DNA of 64,000 bases from Stichopus chloronotus (lineage: Eukaryota > Echinodermata > Holothuroidea > Aspidochirotida > Stichopodidae), in assembly GCA_021234535.1 (NCBI GenBank), contig CM037843.1, positions 36,209,200-36,273,199 of the forward strand. The letters are read 5' to 3'. Under the pieces are notes generated by a model that was given only the letters and a program-made list of their open reading frames with translations, was not told where the DNA came from and made no database searches. The position numbers and the translations under genes are program-made. Numbering within the stretch: position 1 is the first letter of the stretch; every line of letters begins with the position of its first letter. Shown piece after piece: positions 47,455 through 59,833 of this stretch.

Positions 47455-47737
47455 TTCTACTTTTATTGGTTTCTCAGGCCTGTTGTTCTGCGGTCATCTG
47501 TGTCTAATCCTTCCCTCATGGCTTCATTACATTGTGTTCTCCATTTACTGCTGCAGTGGGGTCTGTGTTGTAACCTTTGCAGATTTTTAGTTGTATTCTG
47601 ATGATGGTCCAGGAAAGACTGAAAATTTAAAATATACTCAGGAGAAGAGGAAAATGAATGTGTTTACCTTATTTATTTTCCTTGGTGTATTATCTAGAGT
47701 CGGCATGGCTACAACTCATAAACCAAACGTTATATCT
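47372..47737 (+). repeat. Right inverted flanking repeat of the Penelope-like element
   Basis: Begins inside the last codons of the element's reading frame (GTATAGGTGATCTC) and ends near AAACCAAACGTTATATCT. It contains the 3' end of the coding frame and the downstream non-coding part. Confidence 0.8.
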
Positions 47738-47991
47738 GAAAGGACTCTATCAGAGGTCAACCGAATTCTTTGGAATTCTAAAGTCAGAACAAGATATTAA
47801 CATAAGGTTTGAAATATCTGCAGTGAAAAACTATTCTTTCATATAAGAACCCACCCCCCAACTTGCCAGAGGAATATCCCTTTAATGACCTTATTATCAG
47901 GCCAAATAACCTAATCAATAAATATATGATCAAGACCCTGTAACATAATGCCTGAATAAGTCTAGATAACCCTAGTCTTAAGATTAATCAC

Positions 47992-48126
47992 CTCAAAGGC
48001 AACTTCAATATTCGGGCCATATCTCTTGTGGATGACCTCGTCGGCTTCCTGTTTCACCTTCTCCTGTAGAGTTCCTCTAACATCAATATAGTGACATTCA
48101 GCGGCTGCATAGTGGCAGGAAATAGC
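47992..48126 (-). CDS. PHYH: PHYH exon 7
   Basis: 45 codons, phase 0 at both ends: AISCHYAAAECHYIDVRGTL, QEKVKQEADEVIHKRYGPNI, EVAFE. It matches [24 protein letters not shown]... in the human enzyme. The donor is GAG|GTGATT. Reading through would add nine codons before a TAG, giving an abnormal C-terminus; the homologous last exon is found 4.5 kb downstream. Confidence 0.9.
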
Positions 48127-50393
48127 CTTTAAAATAAAGGAACAATTAAAATCAACAGATGACTAGTCACTTGTCTCTTGGAACAAACATATAAAATCAT
48201 CATCATGAATGTTCTTTTACAGTAAAAATTCAATGGAACTCATGACTCCAAGGAAAGTAGAGTGGAGTCACGTCTCATGGCCAACAGTCACAACTCTAGA
48301 GAAGAGCCAGGTAGCCTGCCTTCGCCTATAATGTATACATATCATAGACTATGAAAAAGAGAAAAAGAGTGGGTAACCTGCCCAAGCCTATAACATACAC
48401 ATATGTGTAGACTATGAAGAAGAGTGGGTAGCCCGCCCAAGCCTATGATATATAACTTAACCAGCATCACCATAGATGTACATCGAGGTCATTACCTTCA
48501 AAGGTATAACACACACTAACATCCACCCAGTAGTATTTATGTAATTACCAGGATCACCATACACCAATGTCACCATGCAGAAATAATTACTAATCATCCC
48601 CACTGACACATCATCAGGTATGTCACCATACCTCTAACCTGCTTCACCATAGATGTACATGAATGCAACAACACAATAACTCTATACCATTACAATTCGC
48701 GACAACCATCGGTGTTGCGATTTTCCTAACCAGCATCATCACTCAAAGATGACTGTCACCACATACACTGGCTACAATTGCCCAGCATCACCAGAGACGT
48801 AAATAAGGCAAAAAGATCAGTTACCACCCCAGAAAAACTGTGAACAATGTCAGATGTGCATCAAACCAGCAACACTATGGATCTATATCAGTATCACCAT
48901 ACAGAGACAACCCTCACCGGCAAGCAACCACATCTGCTTATACAATAAGAAAAGGACTACGGAGAACAATGCTTTGATCAGAACTTTGTTGCAAAAAATA
49001 AAAAAGGCAGGATCAATGTCTAACAAATCAAAAGGACTGCATGGTTATCTCTTTAGAATCAAGACAGAGTACTAGTGTAAGGCACAGATTTTTGCCATAT
49101 ATGCAAAATGATTAAAAGGGTCCTAAGTCTATAATTTGTGACTGCATCTGTGCAATTTCCACATACTTTCCCAAGTTGTAGAAGGTGTATCTATGTTCAG
49201 CAAGTTACACAACATCAAACTAGTCTTCCTTGACAGACACTGGATCACACTGAAAATTTATATTCAAGTACAACAATTGGCAACTTCATAGCTACATGGA
49301 CAACTTATTTTCATTAGACTTCACTCAGAGCTGATTTTCATTATCATCAGAAACAGACATCTTGTCAAATGAGAGAAGAAAAATTGAGAGCACTGCCGAC
49401 AAAGCCTCTTATTCATTCCTTACAACTAATACCAACAGTTATAAATTCATGTGTTTAAATAGTTCCCTCAGGTGATCCCTGACAAGTTTTGATGATAGAG
49501 TATACCAGAACAAGCTACTTTAATACACATACTACATTATATACAGAGTGAAAGGCCAAAGAGTGAAAGATTTGAATGAATGCAACTAACTAGACACACA
49601 GAGATACGTTTGTCATCAATTAATTTAATGCCACTAGGATGAATTGGCTCGTTTAGCCAAAGTTCCCTGGGAAAATGTTGAACTATCCAATGAAATCTAT
49701 CCATGTCTTATAATTTTCTGCATCCACTGCATGGTTAATAAACCACGAGGCCTACTACACATGCAGACGAGTATCTTTAAAGGTGTTACCCTTGGCCTGC
49801 ACACATTACATCATGTTTAATACACGAGACTTCCTGTACATGATGGATCTCCATAATATGTGAATGGACAGTGGGGAAACTGAGGCTAAATTTCAGCTAT
49901 TCAATTTAAACCTCATGAGAAGACTCCCTGAGACTTTGCTTGAGAAAAACAAGAAGGCAACAACAGAATAAGCAGAATGGTGTTACTGCATTCCGTTCTG
50001 TCGGCTGGGTCGAATGTGATAGGGAAACCAATAAAACTATGAAAAGGAAGACTGAGTTTTTATAAATGCAAATCCCACACCAAAACTCTTTATGTCACTG
50101 GTACAGTAGATCAACAGCATAATGAACATGTAATACTTCCATGAAAAGACTTGTGGCGGATATGACAAAAGTGATAGCCACCGAATGCTGTGTATAACAT
50201 TGGCAGAAGACCAACAGCATTCATATACATACATGACATTGATAACACCTTGCTTTAATACAGAATTGTTCAAGTATCCATGGAACAACAACTGCATTGT
50301 TACAAGCACATTACCATTAACAGAAGAAGACTAACATTAGAAGTAAACATCACTGTTTAGACTTTTCACTTATCAATGACTCTTTCTATGTAC
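48127..50393 (-). other. PHYH: PHYH intron 6
   Basis: No gene or element recognised. It contains loosely repeated ACCATAGATGTACAT/CAGCATCACCA words between about 48460 and 48800 and a diverged tandem of GAGTGGGTA(A/G)CC(T/C)GCCCAAGCCTAT at 48369-48449. Confidence 0.5.
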
Positions 50394-50543
50394 CTTTCTG
50401 AATCCTTTTGTCTTATTTGATCCTGAACCGTGGATTAAGAGAGGATGGAAGAACACAGTGTCACCCTTTTCCATCTCCAAGTGAACTCTTGGCAAACTGG
50501 GATCAAAGTCCTGAATTCCATGGTAGAGTTTGTTGACGCCCAT
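50394..50543 (-). CDS. PHYH: PHYH exon 6: distal histidine and 2-oxoglutarate arginine
   Basis: Exactly 50 codons, phase 0 at both ends: [50 protein letters not shown]. The histidine of LLIHGSG is the third iron ligand and the arginine of GFRK binds 2-oxoglutarate in the family. The acceptor (GTGTATTAG) has little pyrimidine tract. It lies only 44 bp from a DNA transposon inserted in the preceding intron. Confidence 0.92.
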
Positions 50544-50587
50544 CTAATACACATCAACAAATGCACAAAAAACATTGGTTAGGTTAA

Positions 50588-51960
50588 AGGCCTGTCCACA
50601 CAGGATGCGTTGCGTTCCGATCCGGATACGACACGGCACGCCACTTTTATCACTTTGCACGTAAATCAATAGAGTCGTCCACACAGGATGCGTTGCGTTC
50701 CGTCACGATCGATGCGGAAAAAAAAGTTGACGCATCCTTCCAGATGCGTCAAATTTTGGCAAAGTCCATGTGCGTTCAGAAACAGAATTGCCGTATGGAA
50801 GCATGCGTCAACTTGATTCCTTTCATGTTTTTCTTTCATGAAATGCAATTTAACGGGATATGGATGCAAAATGGTACTATGTTTGAGCTTAAAATCACAA
50901 TGAAAAGCCTGTAAAATAAGTAGAAAAGCTCATTTTTTGGCATTTTTTTCACAACATTGGGAATGTATACATAGGCCTCTGATTCTTTGGGAACCCACTA
51001 CCCTTGCGATATTATTGACTTCGGTAGTGGAAAAACAGTTGTATTCATTGTTGGGACGGTAGGAAGGGGAAGTCTGGACACTAGACGTGGCTGCACATGG
51101 ACATTTCATGGCACATGAGAAAATATAAATATACAATGTAGTACATGTAATCAGTGGCATAGCTTCGGGGACTTATGGGACTGAGCTCTTCTCCTCGATC
51201 GTTGCACTCCACGCGCCTCCACAAGCAATCTGGGCCAAAAAAACTTCACTCGATTGGGCTACTCAACTTGATAATGATAGACTCTGACTGTAGAATATTT
51301 CCATTCTAATCAATCCACTGATGCCCATTTGTTTTTGTTCCTAAAAATACGCAAATTTTTTAACACAAATTTTACTTCAAAAGGTAGCTAATGTGGCACC
51401 AGATTGCATGCAAGGACACCTAATGTTTCAAACGCCTTCAAAGGAGGAAGGGGACACTCCCCTCCACTAGGGCACCTCCCCCAGGCCTGCAATCACGCAA
51501 GATACTGCATGTCCCTACATTTCCATGAGAGGGTACGCCACTGACTGAAATCCATCGAGATGAACCCACTTTGAACATTTTTGTACAAATTCGGTATAGA
51601 TTGTGACAAACTGAATGTGTTTAGGAATAAAGTCAAATCAAATTTTACATTTTTTTTCACAAAACTTGCACATCTTGTGTCGATGACTGCTGTACAGCAC
51701 GACCAATGGCAAGGGCGGCTATCTAGGATGTATTTAATTCTCAAATTTTTGTGGCATCCTACGATTTAAATACAACTTTTTGTCAATCAGCATGCATTGT
51801 CATTGGAAACTACACACTGCATCTCAAAGTGACGCATCGAAACTGATGTAGTGTGAACGCATCCTGTAGAGACAGGCATGCATCTTGACGTATCCGGAAG
51901 GATGCGGAGAAAACGTGTTGTATCCGGAACAGAACGCAATGCATCCTGTGTGGAAACGCC
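50588..51960. mobile_element. TTAA-flanked DNA transposon, non-autonomous
   Basis: Imperfect terminal inverted repeats of about 46 bp (left AGGCCTGTCCACACAGGATG..., right the complement of GGCGTTTCCACACAGGATGC...) are each bordered by TTAA (50584-50587 and 51961-51964), the target duplication typical of piggyBac-type elements. The start of the left repeat is duplicated 83 bp inward (50677-50702). GATGCGT/ACGCATC words recur near both ends. No transposase frame is recognised, so it would need one in trans. It lies in PHYH intron 5. Confidence 0.65.
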
Positions 51961-52332
51961 TTAAGTCCAAAAGAGTCACAATTAGCTATTTGGTACAATG
52001 TCAGCACACGTATGAAAAGAAAAGGATTGACTGTTACCTTAAGTTTATTTCAAGTTTTGTCATCCCTTCATATTGCAGTCATGTATTTAAGTACATAACA
52101 GAGACTGAAACCAACATGGAAGGTAAAATAACATGGTTTCTCACAACTGACGGCAATACCGGACAACGTCTAATGTATTGCAAGGGGTGTGCAACATTAA
52201 GATCAGAACAAACTTCATAGCGCAGGTAATAAAAAAGGTCTGAAGATGAAGAGTGCAAATCCCAGGGCCCCTCAAAAAGTGTATCTAAACCATGAGCAAT
52301 AGCATAACATTCGTGAAAGTCTCAAGCCCAAC

Positions 52333-52514
52333 CTCCCAATCTGGGTAATCATGCTCCATGAGGTTCCCTTTGTGAGATCCAGGGATCACCACGAGGCACC
52401 CGTTTGCACGATTGACCCTCTCCATGGCCGTCCATGCGGCTACGATATCCTCAGCAGGTCTGAATGGGAAGTAATACAGGTCCTGGTGCAGAGGATGACG
52501 AGACGTCAAGGTAC
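52333..52514 (-). CDS. PHYH: PHYH exon 5: iron-binding HxD motif
   Basis: It encodes (G)[19 protein letters not shown], then [20 protein letters not shown] and [21 protein letters not shown]. The HQD in RHPLHQD provides two of the three iron ligands; [13 protein letters not shown] is the PHYH family signature. The acceptor is TTTGTCATTGCAG. The donor GAG|GTTGGG is non-ideal but is fixed by homology, since exon 6 resumes at [12 protein letters not shown]. Confidence 0.93.
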
Positions 52515-55500
52515 CTGCAATGACAAATGAAACACGCAACTGTGACATAGTGGTCTCTAAATGAACGATTTCCAAACTTACAATTTCCTGGTATTTAGCA
52601 GGAATCGGCTGCACGGAATAAGCAAAAATTTATGACCTGCCCTGAAGTGATTCTCCAAAGATGTGAAGTTTCTTGCAGAAGCACATTAATCCAAGATACA
52701 TCTTTGTACAATACAAAAAAATTAAAGCTTCATCATTTAGAAGTTATGAGGGACCAGATGGAAGGGGAATATTTTAGCAGAGTGCACCAACCTGTCTCGT
52801 TACAAGCAGACAGAGCTTTGATCTTCACAAATATCTAATGTTTTTATATCTGTACAAACTTCCCATTAAGTTCACTTGATTATTAAAACTTCAATGATTT
52901 TACATCTGCTGAACAGATGACCTATTTTCAACCCTGCTTTAAATAATCCAAACATTTATAGCTGCAATACAAAAATTTGCATGAGCTTCTGCTTTTGATA
53001 TATTATGTTCATGAGGTAGGGATAATACACTGCAAGTGCACAACCAAATACATGACAATGCTGTCAAAAAGGGAAAACAAAAACCTGTCATTGGAACTAA
53101 ATATGTTGTTCCAGTCTGTCAAGTAATTCTCAGCTAATACTGTACTTTTTTAACATTATACTGTACTTTCTTAACATAAGCTGTTACAGCAACTGGCAAA
53201 ATTTGCAGCAATTATCATCAGAAAACACTTTCTTGCCTCCTTAAGTTATCGACAAAATAGACTGGAGAATGGACAGATGAAAAGATTAATGAATCAAAGG
53301 ATGGATGAACAAATGACTGAAAGAGGATACCTCACAGTAGGTAACTATTGTTTTTGTAAACCCAAACTTTTTCAAAATAAGAAGAAAAAATGCATTTCGG
53401 TTCAATAATATCCTGCACCACAAATATATTTGCATGAACGTGACACAAAGTACCTAGCAAAGGGTGTACAAGGTAAAGTTGACCCTTGCAATATTGTACA
53501 TGACCAGTGATCTAAACGCACACTTTGACTAATAGCTGCTGACCAAAGACACTGCACTCACTGAGTCTAACACATTAATATAAGATTTCATGATTTGATC
53601 ACGGTTGAAAAGTATCACAATTTGATTCCTTTTAACTCTATGACCTTTACAAAGACAAAATGCTCACTGTGTTTCACATATGCATGGTTTCCACATGTTG
53701 CCCAGTGCAGACATGAAACAGCCTTTGCCATACATCAAAATCTTAAAGATTTAGTCCTAAATATATACTAACAATGACATCTGCTGAGATTTTCCCATCT
53801 GTATCAGATTTGACAAAGTTTTCATAATTTGCCCCCTGTAGACAACAAATCGCTATCAGTTGCACCAAAACAATTTTGCTTCCCTTACTTGATGGTACAG
53901 TGCAACAAATAGGACTAAACATGAGAGCAGCTGTAGTTATCCCCAAAACACAAAGAACCAGAAAGTCTAAAGAAATTGTGTTTTTGATGATTCAATTGTG
54001 AGTGTTCTGAATCTGACATATCACATAAGGTGAGGTTATGTTGACCCCAAATGATCTTTGATCTTTACCAAAAGCAGTATGCTTCTTGCACTCAATAAGG
54101 TGCATCTAATGTATGTATCAAATATGAGCTCTGTCCAAGCCTGTCTTCTTGACATAACATATTCACAAGGTTTTCACAATTTAATCCTAGTTGACCCAAA
54201 TGATATTTGGCCTCAACCAAAAGCAGTAGGCTACTCAGTAAGGGACAGCTATGTGAAAAATATCGGATCTGTCCATACTTGCCTTCTTGAGATATCATGT
54301 GTACTATGTTTCAACAATCTGACACCCTTCATCCCAAATAACCTTTGACCTCCACCAAACTATTGGCTTCTTATACTCAATACAATACACAGGATCCAAT
54401 ATGAAATCTAACCAAGCTTCTCTTTTTGAAATATTGTATTTACAATATTTGACCCCAGCTGACCCTTGAACCTCCAACAAAACAATAGGCTTCTTGTACT
54501 TAATAGGTTACACCTACCCACTATGAGATCTACCTTCCTGAGATATCATGTTTACAATGTTTTCACAACTTGACCTGTGTTGACCCCAAATGACTTTTGC
54601 CCTCCACCAAAAACGATAGGTTTTTTGCACTCAATAAGTTATACCTACCTTCTAAATATGAGATCTGTCCAAGCGCCTTTTGTCGAGATATATCATGTTT
54701 ACAATGTAGGCATCACAAACATACATACACACACCCAAACACACCCTCACACATAAGTTGTCATTACACACTGAGTTAGGACTCCATTAAATTTTGCTTT
54801 GTTGTTGCTTCCTGAACCAAACGCTTAATAATACAAGCCCTATCGCTGATTTTCTGAAAACGTCTGAAAACCTTCAGAGAGTACTACAATACATAGGCAC
54901 ACATACACACCCACCACCTCATAAATGCAAAGGTCATGATTATCACAGACACCAAAAACAGATCTCAGAACTATCCCTGGAGGTTTGTCACCTGACACCA
55001 TCTACATAATAATAACAATGGTCAATCAAGAGTTCATAAGAAATTGAAACGTGTATAAGCCCTACATACATTTATATTTAGCATCACAAGGATTTAGGGA
55101 TCAATGTACAGCCATTTGAAGAACAGATATTCCACAAAATTAGTAGAACAGTAAACAGTTTAATTACTACTGTGCACTGTCAATAGCACTGAAGTTTCCT
55201 CAGAGTAAACCATAATTTATCAGATCAAATAAAACGTTGATTTAAGGATTTCAAGACTGATAATAAATCTGATGCAAGCTTTCATCGCTGGCAATCCACA
55301 GGGAGTGCACAAATATACTATATATACTGCAGAATATGTTAGTAACATACATTGGCCTGAATATTGAACTGACAGAGTAAACCAACAAGAAATTGTGGGT
55401 GTTCCTTTTGGGGCAAAATTCAAACTTGACTGAATTGTTTGGTCAATCTTTCTGCAGTTCTCAAAAGTACCTACCATATCAGTCTTTACTCAGACAAGCT

Positions 55501-55621
55501 TCAAATGTTTCATACTAACCTAACTCATACATGGTTTTAATGTAACACATAGTCACCTGTCCTCCTAAAACAGGATTTTAGTCAAGTAATCTATTGAATA
55601 TTATGTCAACTGTACAGTCAC
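52515..55621 (-). other. PHYH: PHYH intron 4
   Basis: Apart from the tandem repeat at 54030-54745, no gene, RNA or element recognised. A short duplication, ATACTGTACTTT(T/C)TTAACAT, occurs at about 53139-53177. Confidence 0.5.
54030..54745 (+). repeat. Hairpin/CA-tract repeat family, copy 5 (longest tandem)
   Basis: About five diverged units starting with TGACCC(C)AAATGA..., each with a CACCAAAA(A/G)C stretch, (T)ACTCAATA, a TATGAGATCT-like word and TGAGATATCATGTTTACAA. They end in a CA-rich tract (about 54718-54755). No terminal GATTCCTTGCC hairpin is recognisable. The array lies antisense in PHYH intron 4. Confidence 0.7.
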
Positions 55622-55703
55622 CTGGGTCTGGTGGTTTATTAATCAACATGGAATGCATGGCTTTGATATTTGGTCCAGTGAAACCTGAAACGTAGTGGAG
55701 AAT
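55622..55703 (-). CDS. PHYH: PHYH exon 4
   Basis: A short exon of 82 nt behind the acceptor CTGTCTGTTTTCCAG. It encodes [20 protein letters not shown] and INKPPDPG, matching [21 protein letters not shown] of the human enzyme, part of the substrate pocket. The donor CCAG|GTGACT is in phase 1. Confidence 0.9.
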
Positions 55704-57815
55704 CTGGAAAACAGACAGGAGAGACGTCATCAACTCACTGAGAAGGATTAAAAGTCCAACAACCATCCATTATTTGTAGGTGAAAGTCAACTTATTAATA
55801 ACTGATGTAATATCGATCTCTTCTGGATTAAACTCTCTATTAAAATCAAAAGTTTATGGCTACTCTTTGCAAGTAGCAGTGAAACATTGGTAGCATGTTT
55901 ACATACTGCTTTGCTTTCATAATGGATTAACTGTACATGAGTATATGAAAGGAGTAACCATAAAACTAACGTTTGTGGAGTGTTACCCTGAAGAGACTGA
56001 TGCCACATGAGGTGTTGACAAACATTGATCTCCTTTAAATATACCTTTTTATGGAAGGAATGGTGCACACTATTTCAGCAAAACATGATTCCTGTACATA
56101 GATCGGTCATTTTTTTCTCTTTCTTTGTGTCACTAAATCTTTCCACTTTGTATTTCACCCATTTTTCATTTTGTCTAATACTCAGATTGAAGAGAGGCCT
56201 TTGGATGTCAATTGCCACAAATATTTGTTATACCACTGAACACAACGCTAATACAGCATGTCCCTAAGACCAATTCTGTTTGATTATAAACTGCTCAATT
56301 TTCAGTGCTGATTGCTAGTCTACAGCTACACGGCAACAATCATCAACTCCCTTCTCCATGATATCTTGCAGAAATACATCAAAGTAATGAGAACAATTAG
56401 CAACTGCCACAAACAATGAGAACAAATCACATGTACAGTGCAAAGTGCAGCCGAGCTTCTCTATTTGCCAGCAGAGAATGTGTCTTTCACAAGCATCAAC
56501 ATGGCTGTGCACATCAACAAAGAAATAGGCCATCTTTGTTTGGGCATACCTTATAACTTGTTCAAACGTAACAATATGGAAAGACATAAATGTGACTATG
56601 AGTTGCCTATCAGCAATGGATCAGACATATAACTTTGTGGCAGATGCAATATAAAGGAAATACTGTTGATACACAATACGTAAACTTGCATTTGTTAGGA
56701 TACAGGTTGTCACAGCTTATATCCAGTGACAGCAGTTCTTGAATGTAAACATGTTTTGGTGGGGAAGACAGAGGAGTCCAATGAACATGCATGATTCACT
56801 TTTACTGAAGCCTCTACAACTTCCATGCAGGTTGATAAATGTTGTCTTAAATTTTTCCAGATTACTTTAGAACCAACTATCAGGAAATATGTCTCTGTGG
56901 CAAAAGAGTTAGTACAAAGGAAATAAATCTGTAATCACATACAATAGTACCTATAAAAACAATCTGTTCTGCTGCTACTGTATCACAGAACATACTGCGC
57001 ATATATTGTTCTAAACATGAGGATGATTGGATTGATAAGTGGCACTTCCATAGATAAGGAAACTACTTTAAAAAATTCAACACTTGAAGTTTTTGATAAA
57101 TATGCAACAAGAAGGTAACAGGAAGAAAACAATAGGGGAATGTATTATTCACAACTGCAGTATATTCCACCAATGTGTCATGCATACACATATAAGATAC
57201 ACTAGCAGTATGTATGTACCGTAAGACTAGGTCTTGTAAAGAAGAACTTTAAATCTTTGACTTGAAGGTGAAATAGTCAGGAGCATGGTTAAATAAAATG
57301 AAATCATGTGAAGATACTAAGAGTCATATGTAGAGCTGGAGGATCATAAGAGCCATACATGTATGTACAACAAGTATTCAATCCTACCTAACTTTGCAAG
57401 TTGAATTTTAATGAAAAGATTAGAAAGGAAAATACTCTTAAATAATCCCTGTGAGTCAGATATTATACCCTTTGGGTGAATAGGTGGATTAACAGTACAG
57501 TGTACCTAATTTGGTGCATATTCATCACCTTAAAATGTGTGACATTTATTGAGCCACTATTGATCCTTGGGTTGAGTAATCTTCCAAATAAATACATGCT
57601 CAAAATTCACAAGCATTCACTCTGCAGATCTGACAGCCAACAAAGGGTCATACCCTCTCAAATGGAAAACAGGATTACATGGACAGTAACCTTAGAGAAA
57701 GCAAGTTAGGTTGGGTTAGTTTACACCATCAAACAAATACAGCACTATCCTCCACCAAATTTGACTAGCTAGCTATGTTCCTATGGGTAGGCATGCATAA
57801 CTGCATGTACCTTAC
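55704..57815 (-). other. PHYH: PHYH intron 3
   Basis: No coding exon, RNA gene or repeat with clear ends recognised. Confidence 0.45.
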
Positions 57816-57984
57816 CTCAGGAAGATTGCAGTACTCGAAGAGGACCGGATCATTGTACAACTCCTGGATTTTGTTAATAGCCTTCTCTCCAGTTACGTAT
57901 TCTGATGAAATAATACTGACATCTTTCATGATGGTCAATCCAGGGACCTTCACTTCTCCACGGCAAATTGCCTCGAATCTGTCC
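57816..57984 (-). CDS. PHYH: PHYH exon 3
   Basis: The acceptor ATTATCGACAG completes the split lysine codon. The exon encodes DRFEAICRGEVKVPGLTIMK, DVSIISSEYVTGEKAINKIQ and ELYNDPVLFEYCNLPE, and ends GAG|GTAAGG in phase 0. It aligns with the human KICRKEV...MRDVTISKSEY...LFRYCTLPE region. Confidence 0.9.
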
Positions 57985-59025
57985 CTGTCGATAATCAGTC
58001 AAACTTTGGCTTGTCATACATAATGAAGACCCCCACTGTGATCAGATCAAACCAGACTGATTGAGGTGAAGCAAGAATGATCATACTCCTCAAAAACCAT
58101 CACCAATCGGCAAACTTAAGTATGGGGAATATTTGGCTAAGCTTATGGTCAAAACTCCCGGCAAAAACTGTCATATAGTAGATGACAAGAGCAGCGGTTT
58201 TGAACTGGGCGAGCTCTAACCACAAGCATATCACAGTTTGAATTTCATTTTACATGAGCACCCAGTTTAAAAGTTCCCCACCCTGTTTGCCCATTGAGCA
58301 CCTGTTTTTCAATTTCAAGGTATAAACTGCCCTGAAAGTGTAACTCAAACATGTGGGGCATTTTCTAACATTAATATAAACACAAATTTGTCAATGTTCT
58401 TTCTATTCCCAATTACAACCGTATCACATAAGCTGTTTTTCAATCACAAAAAGGCATGAAAAAATTCTCAAATTTCAAGGGGTTTGGATGCTTGTAAAAG
58501 AGCTAGAATATCACAGAGCATCAGGGGGGTTTTGCCCCTGGACCTTGCAATTGGTTCTAAAGTTAGCCAGTTATACCCACACTTTCTGGGTGATCCCGTC
58601 AAAGAATTGTATCTCTGCCTGGTGTGATGGAGAACCTGGCAAGAAACCTGAAGAGTAATTGAAACTTCTAACAAGAAGGCAATCCACTGAGTTGTGTATC
58701 TAATCACCAACATGCATTGATTTCAAGGCCTGTACATGGGGATTTGTAATAGTTTACTGCAACCACATGTCACAGAGAACTAGAGGACTAGAAACAAAAC
58801 GCTCACTGTAGTTAGTTCCGGGCACTGATCCTAAATTAGAGCAAAATATTCTTCAAACATAAATGGTGGTAAGCAGAAGAACCGAACATAAAATGGTAAT
58901 ATTCGTATCTACTGTAAGGTACTATAACAAGCTTAAGTCTAGCTTGGTGCCACTACTTAGGCTCAAGTAACAATAAAAACAATGGCTCAAAAGTATCTGT
59001 GCATATTATGTTATAACACAATTCT

Positions 59026-59450
59026 TACATTGGGTTTTTTATAAAAAATCAGCAAATTTCACTGGATTTACCATTACAGTAATATGATGAACAATGTGTT
59101 CTTAGGTAAGTACTTACAAAGCTTTAAGTTAGTTGATCAAATAGTTCTCAAGATATGTTGGAAATGTTGGGGCAAAATTGGTTTTTTTTTTTTCAAAAAT
59201 CAGCAAATTTAACTCTCTTTAAGATAAAAAGTGATATTTGAGCATTTAATGCAAATTTTGCAAGGACTTACCTGACACTGTATTATTCAAAGTATATCAG
59301 TATGCCTTGAATGCTACATTCTCAGGTAAGTCCTTGCAAATTTTGCATTAAATGCTGAAATGCATCTCAAGATATGCTGGAAATATAAATTCTGGGCAAA
59401 ATTTTTTTTTTTTTAAATACATCAGCAAATTTGACTCAATTTACGATACA
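59026..59450. repeat. Tandem repeat with embedded long hairpin
   Basis: Three diverged units each begin with a T run and ATCAGCAAATTT(C/A/G)AC; the first two also carry CTCAAGATATG(T/C)TGGAAAT and GGGCAAAAT. Inside the second, 59242-59275 and 59322-59355 are 34-bp arms complementary at all but one position around a 46-base loop (GCATTTAATGCAAATTTTGC... paired with ...TTTTGCATTAAATGC). Confidence 0.75.
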
Positions 59451-59554
59451 ACCAACGCATCTTGGATGTTTTGGCAACACGCACAATCCTACTAAGTTTA
59501 AATTAATTGCTCTTATACTTATTCAAGGTATTCTGGAGAAACCATAATTTGGAC

Positions 59555-59815
59555 AGATGCCGATGCACACACACACACACATTGGCATGGACACGTTTTC
59601 CTTTAAACCCCCCCAACAGGTTCCGGCTGTACCCGTGGTCATTCTACCATGGGGTACTACACCCCAGGGGTACCCCTGGGGTGTGGCTACTCATCCACTC
59701 CAAGCCTTTCCATGGAGCCGTTCTCCCATGGGTGCACAGTCCAGTACATAGCTCCACTAGGCGAGTGACTACAATATCTCATCTTAGCCCCCATAGGGCG
59801 ATGAGATAGTAAAAC
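59555..59815. repeat. Palindrome-bearing GC-richer segment
   Basis: Starts with a CA tract (59566-59580) and contains the perfect 26-bp palindrome at 59659-59684 (half-site ACACCCCAGGGGT) and a stem TATCTCATC/GATGAGATA (59765-59773, 59790-59798). Base composition differs sharply from the AT-rich intron around it, suggesting an inserted element. Type unknown. Confidence 0.5.
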
Positions 59816-59833
59816 CCTTGGCAAAGCACTTAC

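Larger units (their letters stand above)
45558..47737 (+). mobile_element. Penelope-like retroelement with inverted flanking repeats
   Basis: An open frame runs along the plus strand, flanked by a roughly 365-bp sequence present twice in opposite orientation: 45558-45922 (left, reversed) and 47372-47737 (right). Terminal repeats in direct or inverted arrangement are characteristic of Penelope-like elements. The two arms are nearly identical, which argues for a recent insertion. It sits in the last PHYH intron, antisense to the gene. Confidence 0.75.
43435..47991 (-). other. PHYH: PHYH intron 7
   Basis: A 4.6 kb intron carrying, from low to high coordinate, a diverged hairpin/CA-repeat copy, a small CpG-bearing element with palindromic ends, and a 2.2 kb Penelope-like element. 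The intron is unusually crowded compared with the ZNF318 introns. Confidence 0.7.
57985..59833 (-). other. PHYH: PHYH intron 2
   Basis: The first kilobase is unremarkable. The remainder holds a tandem repeat with a long hairpin (59020-59450) and a GC-richer insertion with a perfect palindrome (about 59555-59815). Confidence 0.55.
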
